A stretch of 64,000 bases of DNA from Fictibacillus sp. FJAT-27399. GTDB lineage: Bacteria > Bacillota > Bacilli > Bacillales > Fictibacillaceae. Below are positions 15,218-23,756 of this stretch, one piece after another. Made by a program: the position numbers and the translations under genes. Position 1 is the stretch's first letter. Each line of letters opens with the position of its first letter. The notes beneath the pieces were generated by a model, which saw only the letters and a list, made by a program, of their open reading frames with translations, made no database searches and was not told where the DNA came from. The stretch is taken from assembly GCF_001510655.1 (NCBI RefSeq), contig NZ_LMVC01000002.1, positions 1,532,388-1,596,387 of the forward strand. The letters are read 5' to 3'.

Positions 15218-17176
15218 TCATTCTTCGTCTCTGTTGATCACCATTCCATCAACATGACGTTTGCTCAAGAGCCGGTCTTTTTTTCGGTTTTCCTTGGTTT
15301 CAAAAACAATATCCATATCATATCCCTCAGGATACAGCTCGGTTCTTGAAATATGGAGGGTGAGGCGAAGCTTATGGATCTTCACCTTTTCTCCTTGGAC
15401 AATCACTTCGTATTCTCCTCTTTTATCTTCTTCCGAACAGATGATGCCCGCCGTTTTTAAACTGGATACATACACCCGATCCCCCACTTCGAATGTCCGG
15501 GCTTCCGGTTTTTCTTCCGTTTTCTTTTCTGCTTCTCGTATCCTGCGGTTTCTCCCTTCTTCTGCTTCTCTTCTTTTCCTTATCATTTGCGTTTGTGCTT
15601 CTACATGCAGTAAATCGAACATAGTGCTCTCTTTCTTTTCTGAAACCTCTTTGCTCGTTATTTGTTTTGCCCTTGTGATCAGCTTTTGTTCGAGACCCAG
15701 CTTCCACGCGATGGAAAAGGCCTGGCTTTCACCAGCTTCCCCAATCTTCAGCTCATAAAGCGGCTTTAGAGATTCGAGGTCAAAAGCCATCGATGCGTTC
15801 TCAAATCCTGGAGTAAGAAAAGCAAAATCTTTAATCTCACTGTAATGGGTCGTGGCTAGAATGGAAGCGCCTCTCTCAAACAATTCTTCAAGAATGGCTA
15901 CAGCCAGCCCCATTCCCTCAGCAGGATCGGTTCCTGCACCAAGTTCATCGAGGATGACAAGCGTATCAGGACCGGCCTTCTGAAGGATGGAGATAATGTT
16001 CGCCATATGCGCCGAAAATGTGCTCAGCGACTGTTCAATGTTCTGATGGTCACCGATATCTGTCAGCACCTCTGAATAGATTCCAAACTCGCTCCCCTCT
16101 CCAGCAGGAATATGAAGCCCCGACTGAACCATCAGCGTCAGCAGTCCTGCCGTTTTTATGGCTACCGTCTTTCCGCCGGTATTCGGACCCGTAATAACGA
16201 GTGCTCCATAGTTTTCACCGAGTCGGAAATTCAAAGGAACAGCATGGCTTCCGAGCAGCGGATGCCTTCCTTCATGGATAATGGTCCGTTTTTCACGATT
16301 AAGTGAAACCTCCCTGCCATCAAGGGCGATGCTGTATTTGGCTTTGGCAAAAATAAAATCATAATGAAGCATCCCTTCAATATTAACTGAGATCTCATGT
16401 TTGCAGCCTGCAACCAGACCTGTTAATCTGCCCAGCACCCTTGCTGTTTCGATGTCTTCCTCTGCCTGCAGAAGCTGAAGCTCATCCTGCAGCTTGCGGA
16501 CATCTTTCGGTTCTATAAAAACGGTGGATCCGCTGGAAGAGGAATCAATGATCTGCCCATCCATGCTCCGTTTAAATTTACTTTTTACAGGGATGGCATA
16601 CCTTCCGTCTCTCACCGAAATTATTGGTTCCTGAAGCATATCCCGATAGGCCGGTGATTTTAGAATATGATCCAGCTTCGCTTTGATTTTTTCCTCACAG
16701 GCCAGCATCCTCTTTCTTACTTTTTCAAGCGGCTTGCTGGCTACGTCATCCACTCTTCCGTTACGGATACAGCGCTGAATTTCAGATTTGAGGTCTTTCA
16801 GTTCAAACAGGGAGTATGCATAAGCAGACACAGTTGGTGCAAGAAATTCTTTGTCCTTCATATACCGCTGCAAACGCTCTACGTTTTCTGCAAGCCCGCA
16901 AATAAGCTGCAGCTGTTCAGGGCTTAAGAGAAGGCCTTTATCCGGAATCGTCATCACATGGTCGATCCCGTTCAAGTTCGCAATAGGAACGCTTGAAGAC
17001 TTTCTAAGAATTGCTGCCGCTTCCGTCGTCTCTCTTAGCCAATTCTTAATGATTGTGATCTGTCCAGAGGGCATTAGCTCTAAAATTTTTCTTTTTGTAC
17101 TCTCGTTTAATCCATACGCAGATAATGTTTCTGTAATTTTATTAAATTCGAGCATGTTAATTGTATGGGTGTTCAA
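15218..17176 (-). CDS. MutS2-like DNA repair ATPase lacking an Smr domain
   Basis: 652 aa from a TTG at 17176 with AGGAGG nine bases upstream. The MutS core/lever region is followed by the ABC-type ATPase with Walker A TGPNTGGKTVAIKT, Walker B LVILDELGAGTDPAEG and the His motif ATTHYSEIK, then a coiled coil. MutS2 proper continues into a C-terminal Smr endonuclease domain; this protein ends about 130 residues earlier, near LYPEGYDMDIVFETKENR. It is therefore a MutS2 paralogue whose nuclease is absent. Possible roles are recombination or stalled-ribosome splitting, both inferred from MutS2 work. Confidence 0.85.
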   Translation of the reverse strand: MNTHTINMLEFNKITETLSAYGLNESTKRKILELMPSGQITIIKNWLRETTEAAAILRKSSSVPIANLNGIDHVMTIPDKGLLLSPEQLQLICGLAENVERLQRYMKDKEFLAPTVSAYAYSLFELKDLKSEIQRCIRNGRVDDVASKPLEKVRKRMLACEEKIKAKLDHILKSPAYRDMLQEPIISVRDGRYAIPVKSKFKRSMDGQIIDSSSSGSTVFIEPKDVRKLQDELQLLQAEEDIETARVLGRLTGLVAGCKHEISVNIEGMLHYDFIFAKAKYSIALDGREVSLNREKRTIIHEGRHPLLGSHAVPLNFRLGENYGALVITGPNTGGKTVAIKTAGLLTLMVQSGLHIPAGEGSEFGIYSEVLTDIGDHQNIEQSLSTFSAHMANIISILQKAGPDTLVILDELGAGTDPAEGMGLAVAILEELFERGASILATTHYSEIKDFAFLTPGFENASMAFDLESLKPLYELKIGEAGESQAFSIAWKLGLEQKLITRAKQITSKEVSEKKESTMFDLLHVEAQTQMIRKRREAEEGRNRRIREAEKKTEEKPEARTFEVGDRVYVSSLKTAGIICSEEDKRGEYEVIVQGEKVKIHKLRLTLHISRTELYPEGYDMDIVFETKENRKKDRLLSKRHVDGMVINRDEE

Positions 17177-17264
17177 AGGTAGTTGCCTCCTCATATTTTT
17201 TCGAATTGCTAATCTATAAAACAGTTCCCCCTTTCCCGGGAACAGGGCCAGATCATGCAATAAA

Positions 17265-17299
17265 AAAAGGCAGAAATGGACCGCCGCCATTTCTGCCTG
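17265..17299 (-). terminator. Orphan terminator-like hairpin
   Basis: On the minus strand CAGGCAGAAATGG, seven-base loop, CCATTTCTGCC, then seven T. No clear gene ends before it. Confidence 0.6.
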
Positions 17300-17633
17300 T
17301 TATCAATTTTCGTGTGGAAGGATACGCCTCTCCATACAGCTGTCCCCTGACTTATGGAAGCTGTAAAAAGCATAAAAAAATACGCCCAAAGAGCGCGGCA
17401 TCGTTCGTTGCACAAAATACGTACACGAAAATGATAATGTTGTATGCTGACCGCTGTTCTTAACTATTGGTGGCCGCAAAAAGACATCTAGAATACAACC
17501 GCTTCAAGCACGGCCTTTTTGCTCCAACTATCCAATTCGCTTAGTTAAGAACGTGAACGCTCATCCACACAACTCCCTTCCTTTTGTTACTTCCATCATA
17601 TGTAAAACCCTTTCCTTTGTCAACATGATGGGT

Positions 17634-17668
17634 AAAAAAATCCGCAGAGAGCCGACTCTCCACGGATA
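17634..17668 (-). terminator. Terminator of hom
   Basis: ATCCGTGGAGAG, loop TCGG, CTCTCTGCGGAT, then T7 on the minus strand. Confidence 0.85.
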
Positions 17669-17678
17669 TTCCTGTCTC

Positions 17679-18944
17679 CTATTCTGCCACCGGCACCTTT
17701 TCTTTTTCTGCCCCCTTGCCGCTTTTTGACAGACGGACCGGATAGATGCTGTTCACTGGAATAAACTCATCCTCCTGTTCTAGAGGGAGCGGTCCTTCAT
17801 AAAGCAGGGCAGCAAGGGAAGTATGCTGAAAACGAAGAGAAGTCCGGTCTAAAATGATTCCATGCCTTTCAATGGCTGAAACCCTTTCCTTTGTAAAATC
17901 AATTTTTTCACCGACGAGAAGGTAGGTATTCACCTCTTGTTCTTGTTTCTTAGGGCAGAGTTCCGATACAGCCGGTTTGTTTCTATATACTTCCCTAGTT
18001 TCATAGATCGATAATAAGTCTTCCACAATGGCACTTGCTGTTGCTTCTGCACCAGCTCCCGGCCCTTGCAAGGTCAAACAGCCGAGAAGGTCTGTCTGAA
18101 TACGGACGGCATTGTCCACGCCTTCCACACCATACAGCGGATGATCGCTATCCACAAATACAGGCTGTACCTGGAGATCAAGTCTATCGTTTAAAAGAAC
18201 GAGATGCTTCAGCCGAAGCCCCAGCTGCTCAGCCAGTTGAATCTCCTCAAGAAGCACATTTCCAATCCCCTCCACCTGCACTTCTTCCCAGGATGGCTGC
18301 ACGCCATAAATCCATTTGCTCAGCACCATCGCTTTGTAAAATGCGTCCAAACCTTCGATGTCATTTGTCGGATCCGGCTCTGCATATCCTTTTTTCTGGG
18401 CCAGTTCCAGCGCTTCTTCAAACGAGGAACCTGTCGTTCTCATGTACGAAAGAATGAAGTTGGACGTTCCATTTAAAATGGCTTCTACATGCTGAATCCG
18501 ATTGATTCTTAAAAGCTCCCTCAATGTTCTCAAAATCGGTATTCCTCCGCCTACGCTCGCTTCATAGACAAAACGGACACCCTTTGCGGCAGCACGCTCT
18601 GTTAATTCTTCTCCATGCCGGGCAATCAAATCTTTATTCGCAGAAATCACATGGCATCCCGCTTCAAGTGATTGTATGATGTAAGACCGTGCAGGCTCGA
18701 TTCCGCCAATCGCCTCAATGACCACATCAGGCACTTCTTCCCCGATCGCCTTCTCGAAATCGGACGTCAACGGTACCCCCTTTACGAAAGGCCTTGCTTT
18801 GGAAGAATCCTTAATCAAAATACTGGACAGCTTCAGACGATGACCCAGCAATTCTTCTAAAGCACCTTTTCTATCCATGATGGATGTATATACGCCGGAT
18901 CCTACAGTCCCCAGCCCCAGCAGTGCTATTTTTAATTCTTTCAA
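17679..18944 (-). CDS. hom: Homoserine dehydrogenase (SAM-riboswitch controlled)
   Basis: 421 aa from a TTG at 18944 behind AAGGAG; the GTG one codon upstream is equally possible. It reduces aspartate semialdehyde to homoserine. The Rossmann motif GLGTVGSGVY (about residue 9) binds NAD(P), ISANKDLIA and EASVGGGIPI mark the family, and NGTSNFILSYM with DPTNDIEGLDAFYK form the substrate site. The last ~100 residues are not an obvious ACT domain, so threonine feedback may be absent. Two S-box leaders suggest a methionine-dedicated enzyme. Confidence 0.92.
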   Translation of the reverse strand: MKELKIALLGLGTVGSGVYTSIMDRKGALEELLGHRLKLSSILIKDSSKARPFVKGVPLTSDFEKAIGEEVPDVVIEAIGGIEPARSYIIQSLEAGCHVISANKDLIARHGEELTERAAAKGVRFVYEASVGGGIPILRTLRELLRINRIQHVEAILNGTSNFILSYMRTTGSSFEEALELAQKKGYAEPDPTNDIEGLDAFYKAMVLSKWIYGVQPSWEEVQVEGIGNVLLEEIQLAEQLGLRLKHLVLLNDRLDLQVQPVFVDSDHPLYGVEGVDNAVRIQTDLLGCLTLQGPGAGAEATASAIVEDLLSIYETREVYRNKPAVSELCPKKQEQEVNTYLLVGEKIDFTKERVSAIERHGIILDRTSLRFQHTSLAALLYEGPLPLEQEDEFIPVNSIYPVRLSKSGKGAEKEKVPVAE

Positions 18945-19012
18945 CACAATCACTCCTTCTGCAAAAGTAAATTTTTTATTAGTGGATGAATGGTATCTGT
19001 ATGATGGCAAAA

Positions 19013-19039
19013 GAAAAAACCTCTTCCTAAAGAAGAGGT
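19013..19039 (-). terminator. Terminator of the gene-proximal SAM riboswitch
   Basis: ACCTCTTC, loop TTTAG, GAAGAGGT, then TTTTTT on the minus strand, just after the aptamer. Confidence 0.85.
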
Positions 19040-19054
19040 CTGCAGTCCGGCCTC

Positions 19055-19163
19055 CTCTTATCATCCAGGGTTCTTTCCTGCAGGTAGTAGCACCTTTTCA
19101 AGTAGAATACTTGAAGGTTGCCGGGCTTCATCGGGCCTTTCCCTCCGCCACTCTGGATAAGAG
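19055..19163 (-). ncRNA. SAM-I (S-box) riboswitch aptamer, gene-proximal copy
   Basis: On the minus strand P1 CTCTTATC/GATAAGAG encloses the S-box hallmarks GGCGGAGGGA (kink-turn side), GGCCCGATGAAGCCCGGCAACC, a P3 hairpin and GGTGCTA. The expression platform is the terminator at 19013-19039. High SAM should stop transcription before hom. Confidence 0.93.
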
Positions 19164-19213
19164 TATTATCATGAGATTGAAACATGTTATGTAGCACTTT
19201 ATTTTTTTAGTAC

Positions 19214-19243
19214 AAAAAACCCCCTTATCACGAAGATAAGAGA
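19214..19243 (-). terminator. Terminator of the distal SAM riboswitch
   Basis: CTCTTATC, loop TTCGT, GATAAGGGGG, then TTTTTT on the minus strand. Confidence 0.8.
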
Positions 19244-19263
19244 GCTGTATGGTTCCGATCCGT

Positions 19264-19372
19264 CTCTTATCTCCCAAAGTTTTACCTTTGAAGGATTTAG
19301 CACCTTTTCAAGTAGAATACTTGAAGGTTGCCGGGCTTCATTGGGCCTTTCCCTCCGCCGCTCTTGATAAGC
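19264..19372 (-). ncRNA. SAM-I (S-box) riboswitch aptamer, promoter-proximal copy
   Basis: All S-box elements are present. About 65 bases, including the normally variable P3 hairpin, are identical to the other copy except for two or three positions, so the pair arose by duplication. It has its own terminator (19214-19243). Confidence 0.93.
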
Positions 19373-19389
19373 TTCATTAAATTAGTCTT

Positions 19390-19419
19390 ACTCTATCACG
19401 GCAGACAGGAGAGCGTCAA
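19390..19419 (-). promoter_or_regulatory. Sigma-A promoter of the tandem riboswitch leader
   Basis: On the minus strand TTGACG (19419-19414), 18-bp spacer, TAGAGT (19395-19390), a few bases before the distal aptamer. Confidence 0.6.
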
Positions 19420-19498
19420 CCATTATTCAGATATTTCTGGAATCATTGCAGATTATTTTTGGTATGATAGAAACACATAAATAAAAGGGGTGGAAGGT

Positions 19499-20569
19499 TT
19501 GGGCAAGAAAATCGTATTCACCGGGGGAGGTTCCGCCGGGCACGTTTCTGTTAACCTGGCTCTGATTCCTTTGTTCTTAAAAGAAGGCTGGGAAGTCAGC
19601 TATATCGGTTCAAAAGGAGGAATTGAACGGCAACTGACAGAAACCATCGAAGGCGTCCGCTATTACAGCATCTCTACTGGTAAACTAAGGCGCTATTTTG
19701 ACTGGAACAATTTTAAAGATCCGTTCCGTGTCATGCAAGGAGCATTTGAAGCATTTCGGCTCATCAAGACCATAAAACCAGACGTGGTCTTTTCAAAGGG
19801 TGGTTTCGTATCCGTTCCCGTAATCCTCGGCAGCCGGATGAACAAGGTGCCAATTGTGACCCATGAATCCGATCTTAGTCCAGGGCTTGCAAACCGTCTT
19901 TCACTCCCCTTCGCTAACAAAGTGTGTACAACGTTCCCCGAAACCACTGATCATCTTCCAAGGGAAAAAGCGGTATACGCGGGTGCTGTTATCCGTAAGG
20001 AGCTGCATGAAGGGATCGCAGTCAAGGGGAGAGCTTTCTGTGGTTTGACTCCTGGTAAACCGATCATCTTGATCATGGGAGGAAGTCTCGGATCAAAAAA
20101 AATAAATGAGGCCGTAAGATTAAGCCTTGACGCTCTGCTTCCCCGCTTTCAAATCATTCATCTTTGCGGAAAAGGCCAGAAGGATTCTTCCATTCTGAAA
20201 AAAGGCTACATCCAGTTCGAATATGTATCGGATGAGCTCGCAGATATCCTTGCAGCAACGGATTTTGTCATTTCAAGAGCAGGCTCTAATTCTATCTTTG
20301 AGTTTTTGTCACTGAGAAAGCCAATGCTTCTCATTCCACTCTCAAAAGAAGCAAGCCGCGGAGATCAAATTGAAAATGCCCGATCATTTGAAAAACAAGG
20401 CTATTGCGAAGTTCTGTTTGAAGAAGACCTGACTGCTGAGTCCCTTATGCAAGGCATTGAGCAGCTTTATTCAAATCAGGAAGCCTATATCAGCAGAATG
20501 GAAGAAAGCCAGCTTAGTAATGCGTTAGACCATCTGTTTTCCATCATTAAAGAAGAAGCAAAAAGATGA
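19499..20569 (+). CDS. murG: MurG-like GlcNAc transferase (second-type MurG)
   Basis: 356 aa of glycosyltransferase family 28. MurG adds GlcNAc to lipid I to form lipid II on the inner face of the membrane. The N-terminal glycine loop [14 protein letters not shown] replaces the usual GGTGGH, the hinge carries [15 protein letters not shown], and the UDP-GlcNAc site is [29 protein letters not shown] lies eight bases before the TTG at 19499, preferred over the GTG at 19490. No cell-division cluster neighbours are present, so this is probably a stand-alone paralogue. Confidence 0.85.
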   Translation: MGKKIVFTGGGSAGHVSVNLALIPLFLKEGWEVSYIGSKGGIERQLTETIEGVRYYSISTGKLRRYFDWNNFKDPFRVMQGAFEAFRLIKTIKPDVVFSKGGFVSVPVILGSRMNKVPIVTHESDLSPGLANRLSLPFANKVCTTFPETTDHLPREKAVYAGAVIRKELHEGIAVKGRAFCGLTPGKPIILIMGGSLGSKKINEAVRLSLDALLPRFQIIHLCGKGQKDSSILKKGYIQFEYVSDELADILAATDFVISRAGSNSIFEFLSLRKPMLLIPLSKEASRGDQIENARSFEKQGYCEVLFEEDLTAESLMQGIEQLYSNQEAYISRMEESQLSNALDHLFSIIKEEAKR

Positions 20570-20626
20570 CTTTCCCCATTCCTCCTCTGAGATGGGGAAA
20601 AGCTAGGAGAGGAAAAAGCAATAGAT

Positions 20627-20663
20627 AAGCTTGGCCCAAATAATGCGGTGCAAGCTTTTTTAT
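20627..20663 (+). terminator. Terminator of the murG-like gene
   Basis: AAGCTTG and CAAGCTT pair around a long loop, followed by six T. Confidence 0.6.
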
Positions 20664-20795
20664 TGTGCGTCGGGACAGAAAGCTGAAATGAATGTGTCAA
20701 ATCGCTGAAATAAGGATTTATGTTCAAATTCGGCTTATTTATAACAAATCCGAAATATGTTCAATAATCATAGTTCGCCCGATTATTTCTTATGG

Positions 20796-21044
20796 TTATA
20801 TTTTCCCAGCGCAGATCTGTCTCAGACCTTCCAATGCGTGCTGTTTATCCATGCCCTGGGCAGATATGCAGCATAGCCCGGCAATACCGCGAAGCTTGCT
20901 CATACTAAGCATGCTTTTAGCGTTCATCTGGCAGTTATCAAGTTCAAAATAGATCTGGCACTCTTCATATTCGTTCGCCTTAAGAACGAGCTTGTTAATT
21001 GTCGCAGAATTCATTTTTTCCTGTAAAAAGCAATATGTCTTCAT
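20796..21044 (-). CDS. HPr-like protein lacking the active-site histidine
   Basis: 82 aa with the HPr fold pattern: an early strand, then NAKSMLSMSKL, which matches the HPr Ser46 region (KSIMGVMSL), ISAQGMDKQHALEGLRQI, which matches the C-terminal helix. The region that holds His15 (GLHARPA) reads SATINKLVLKAN here, so phosphotransfer from enzyme I is not possible. Like Crh it may act only through the serine side, or have lost regulation. Single gene. Confidence 0.7.
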   Translation of the reverse strand: MKTYCFLQEKMNSATINKLVLKANEYEECQIYFELDNCQMNAKSMLSMSKLRGIAGLCCISAQGMDKQHALEGLRQICAGKI

Positions 21045-21207
21045 TACCTTCCACTCCTATTCTTTTTCCCTGCCATTTTAATGCACTATCATTAAGCACA
21101 TGTTAAGCTGGTTTAGCTTTTATGCACACCAATGAGGATATGCGTGCACACTCGCCTTTATGTGAGTAAGAAAGAATGAATTTAGGAAAAAGGACTTGAT
21201 TAGCGGT

Positions 21208-21675
21208 TTAAAGATATTTTTCAAGAATATGAAGAAGCTTTCCCTCGCTTTCCTTTACTTCTATTTCTGCAAAACCCATTCTGAACCAAAAAGAAAGCGC
21301 AGGGATATTCCCGCTAAGTACACCGAGACGCAAGTATTGTTTGTTATTTTTCTTTATCTCTTCTTCGCATGCTAGATAGATTTCCTTTGCAATCCCCTGT
21401 CTGTGGAAAGTGCTGTGTACCATTAAAAATCCAAGCCACGGTTTATGGTCCTTCGGATTGTTCAGAATGTACTCAACGATCGCAGCGTTGTTGCCATCCG
21501 CTTTAATCAAATAGCGTTGTCTCGGGGATCCTTCCAATCCCTTTAACTCTTCCGTCACCTCTTCAAATGTCACTTCGCCACGACCGTAAAACAGCTTATT
21601 GTAAAACGGATTGGTGTTCATGATCTCCAGTTCGTCCATAGTTTTGTCAGGACTGCTCTTCTCCCATGTCAGCAC
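21208..21675 (-). CDS. GNAT-family N-acetyltransferase
   Basis: 155 aa from a GTG with AAAGGGG upstream. The acetyl-CoA loop is HRQGIAKEIYLACEE (about residue 92), and the last strand reads LGVLSGNIPALSFWFRMGF, both standard GNAT features. Substrate cannot be told from sequence. Single gene between the HPr-like gene and a 46-aa gene on the same strand. Confidence 0.85.
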   Translation of the reverse strand: MLTWEKSSPDKTMDELEIMNTNPFYNKLFYGRGEVTFEEVTEELKGLEGSPRQRYLIKADGNNAAIVEYILNNPKDHKPWLGFLMVHSTFHRQGIAKEIYLACEEEIKKNNKQYLRLGVLSGNIPALSFWFRMGFAEIEVKESEGKLLHILEKYL

Positions 21676-21738
21676 AACGTCTTTCCCCTTTTATCTGAAT
21701 CCATCATAACCTGTATACTATCGTTCTTTCTAGATAAG

Positions 21739-21768
21739 AAAAAGCGCACCCCTTGATTAGAGTACGCC
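21739..21768 (-). terminator. Weak terminator of the 46-aa gene
   Basis: GCGTAC and GTGCGC pair (one G-U), followed by TTTTT on the minus strand. Confidence 0.45.
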
Positions 21769-21775
21769 CTCCTTG

Positions 21776-21916
21776 CTATTTATTCTCTTTGATATTTTTT
21801 GCTTCAGTTATGTCTCCCTGATTGGCAATCGGATCAGCAAACGTTCCTTTTGGAATATCAGCTTTTCCTTTTCGCTGTTCAGCGTTTTGCTTGCGGATTT
21901 TTTCACTGTTAGCCAT
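21776..21916 (-). CDS. Hypothetical 46-aa hydrophilic protein
   Basis: Starts MANSEKIRKQNAEQRKGKAD and contains IPKGTFADPIANQGD. AGAGGAGGTGCC lies before the ATG at 21916. It is small, charged and cysteine-free, compatible with an acid-soluble spore-type protein, though I do not recognise the family. Too short for usual ORF cut-offs. Confidence 0.65.
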   Translation of the reverse strand: MANSEKIRKQNAEQRKGKADIPKGTFADPIANQGDITEAKNIKENK

Positions 21917-21970
21917 AACGGCACCTCCTCTTTGGTTATTACCGTAACCATTTTCGAGGAGTCTATTCTT

Positions 21971-22981
21971 CTATTGCTCAAAATTTATATAAGCGTTCCG
22001 TGGATCTTCCTTCTTTTTAATCATATCGGTTTCATAGAGCCAATCCGAAACCTTTTTCCATGAACGCCTGTCCTGATAGCCAAAAGGCTTCTTTCCGCTG
22101 TCCATTAAAGGCAGCAGGATCTCCAGGCTTTTCTTTTCTACGTTTTGATCCAGCGGGAATTCTTTGTTTTCATGCTTAAATAAGACATTCAGTGCCTGGT
22201 CCGGATAATCGTGTACATCCTTTTGGCCTTTTTCCAGCGCATTCCAAAACTTCTGGTAAAGCTTTCGGTTCTTTTTCAGTCCATCTTCACTGGAAACAAG
22301 AACGAGCTCATAATAATCAGGAACACCGTACTTTACAGGATCAATGGACCGTACAGGATGGCCCTCTTTATTCAAGAGAATCTGTTCATGGTTGATATAC
22401 CCTCCAGATATTCCATCGACTTTGTGAGCCGCCATCGCGGGGATGATATCCCAGCCGACATCTGTCATCTTCACTTTTTCAGGATTGCCTCCATCATGTT
22501 TCACCATTGTTTTGACCATCGCTTCATTGATGGGAATAGAAGGATAGCCTACATTCTCCCCTTCCAGATCTTTGGGTGAACGAATCGAACTGTTTTTAGG
22601 AACCATCAAATGGTTTAATGGATGCCTGACCAGCGCTCCCAAGGAAACAACAGGAATATCTTCTGACCTGGAAAGAACGACCTGAGGCTGGTACGTTAAT
22701 GCAAGATCGGTCCTGCCGGCAGCCACCAGTTTTAACGGATCGTTCGTTTCTGCTGGCATCTTAACATCAACCTGGATGCCTTCTTTTTTAAAATATCCTT
22801 TTTTGATGGCGTCATAAATGCCGGCATGTACTGCATTCGGATACCAATCGAGCATGATGCTGACTTTTTTAAGATCCCCTTTTCCTCCTTGATTGGCTGT
22901 GTCCCCTGAGGAACAAGCACTTAAAAGGAGAAGCAGGCTCCCAAAGAAGAGCCAGCTACTTCGTTTTATCCATTTGTTCAT
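21971..22981 (-). CDS. thiY: Thiamin-precursor ABC transporter, binding lipoprotein
   Basis: 336 aa. The signal peptide ends in lipobox LLLSAC, so the protein is tethered to the outer face of the membrane. The NMT1/THI5-like domain begins KVSIMLDWYPNAVHAGIYDA, the pattern of formylaminopyrimidine/HMP-binding ThiY. The start is the ATG at 22981, which overlaps the permease gene by 26 bases. It is the last gene of the ylmB-tenA-thiZ-thiX-thiY operon under a TPP riboswitch and supplies pyrimidine precursors for salvage. Confidence 0.9.
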   Translation of the reverse strand: MNKWIKRSSWLFFGSLLLLLSACSSGDTANQGGKGDLKKVSIMLDWYPNAVHAGIYDAIKKGYFKKEGIQVDVKMPAETNDPLKLVAAGRTDLALTYQPQVVLSRSEDIPVVSLGALVRHPLNHLMVPKNSSIRSPKDLEGENVGYPSIPINEAMVKTMVKHDGGNPEKVKMTDVGWDIIPAMAAHKVDGISGGYINHEQILLNKEGHPVRSIDPVKYGVPDYYELVLVSSEDGLKKNRKLYQKFWNALEKGQKDVHDYPDQALNVLFKHENKEFPLDQNVEKKSLEILLPLMDSGKKPFGYQDRRSWKKVSDWLYETDMIKKKEDPRNAYINFEQ

Positions 22982-23756
22982 GTTGTACATCCTCTCTGTT
23001 AGCTTTCCATTTAAACATTTGTTTTTCTGCGAGTGCAGCTGCTCCGAACAAACACATCCCGAGCAATGACAATAGAAAAATGGCAGAAAATACTCCTTCT
23101 GCATTTAGGCTTCCCGACATTCTTCTGGAATAATAGCCAAGCCCCTCGCTGGCACCAAGCCATTCGCCGATCGTCGCTCCTACTACTGAAAATACAGCGG
23201 CGAGTTTTATCCCTGAAAAGAAAGCCGGAAGCGCCATTGGCAGCTGCACCTTTTTGAAGACCTGCCATCTCCGTGCTCCCATGGAACGCAGAAGATCCAC
23301 ATAATCTCGGTCATGATGGTTCAAACCATCATACGTGCTGACGACGATGGGAAAGAAGGCAATCAGTACGGTAACCGCCACTTTGCTCCAGATGCTGTAG
23401 CCGAACCAAAGGACAAAGATCGGAGACAGTGCAATGATCGGTATCGTCTGGGAGATCAAGACCGCAGGATAGACCATTTTCTGTACAGATTTGAAAAAAA
23501 ACATGGCAACAGCAAGCGAAACACCTGCAACGGCTGCGATCAAAAAACCGAGGATGGCTTCCTTGAATGTCGCCCATGTATGTCCTAGAAGAACCTCTTT
23601 GTTTTCAAAGAGCGAAACGAGGATACCTGTAGGGGCCGGCAAAATAAACGAAGGCACCCTGTCTGTCCTCACAAGCCATTCCCATAGTACGAGCAAGACG
23701 GCGGCAGCAGCCAAAAATAAATAATAGTCTTTAAAAAATCGTTTCATGCTGTTCAT
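22956..23756 (-). CDS. thiX: Thiamin-precursor ABC transporter, permease
   Basis: 266 aa with six predicted helices. The cytoplasmic loop DLLRSMGARRWQVFKKVQLPMALPAFFSGIKLA is the EAA motif that contacts the ATPase (about residues 155-187). It overlaps the ATPase gene by 26 bases and the lipoprotein gene by 26 bases, which implies tight translational coupling. Confidence 0.9.
   Translation of the reverse strand: MNSMKRFFKDYYLFLAAAAVLLVLWEWLVRTDRVPSFILPAPTGILVSLFENKEVLLGHTWATFKEAILGFLIAAVAGVSLAVAMFFFKSVQKMVYPAVLISQTIPIIALSPIFVLWFGYSIWSKVAVTVLIAFFPIVVSTYDGLNHHDRDYVDLLRSMGARRWQVFKKVQLPMALPAFFSGIKLAAVFSVVGATIGEWLGASEGLGYYSRRMSGSLNAEGVFSAIFLLSLLGMCLFGAAALAEKQMFKWKANREDVQHEQMDKTK

Larger units (their letters stand above)
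17177..17678. other. 502-bp intergenic region
   Basis: Contains a minus-strand terminator-like hairpin (17265-17299, CAGGCAGAAATGG pairing with CCATTTCTGCC then T7) and the terminator of hom (17634-17668). The first hairpin implies a transcript entering from the right, but I see only a weak 32-codon frame (MPRSLGVFF) without a good ribosome site. Confidence 0.5.

Noticed and set aside
17209-17415. A 68-codon minus frame between the MutS2-like gene and hom
   Set aside because: No good ribosome site; it ends inside the next gene's start region. Only the orphan terminator hints at a transcript.
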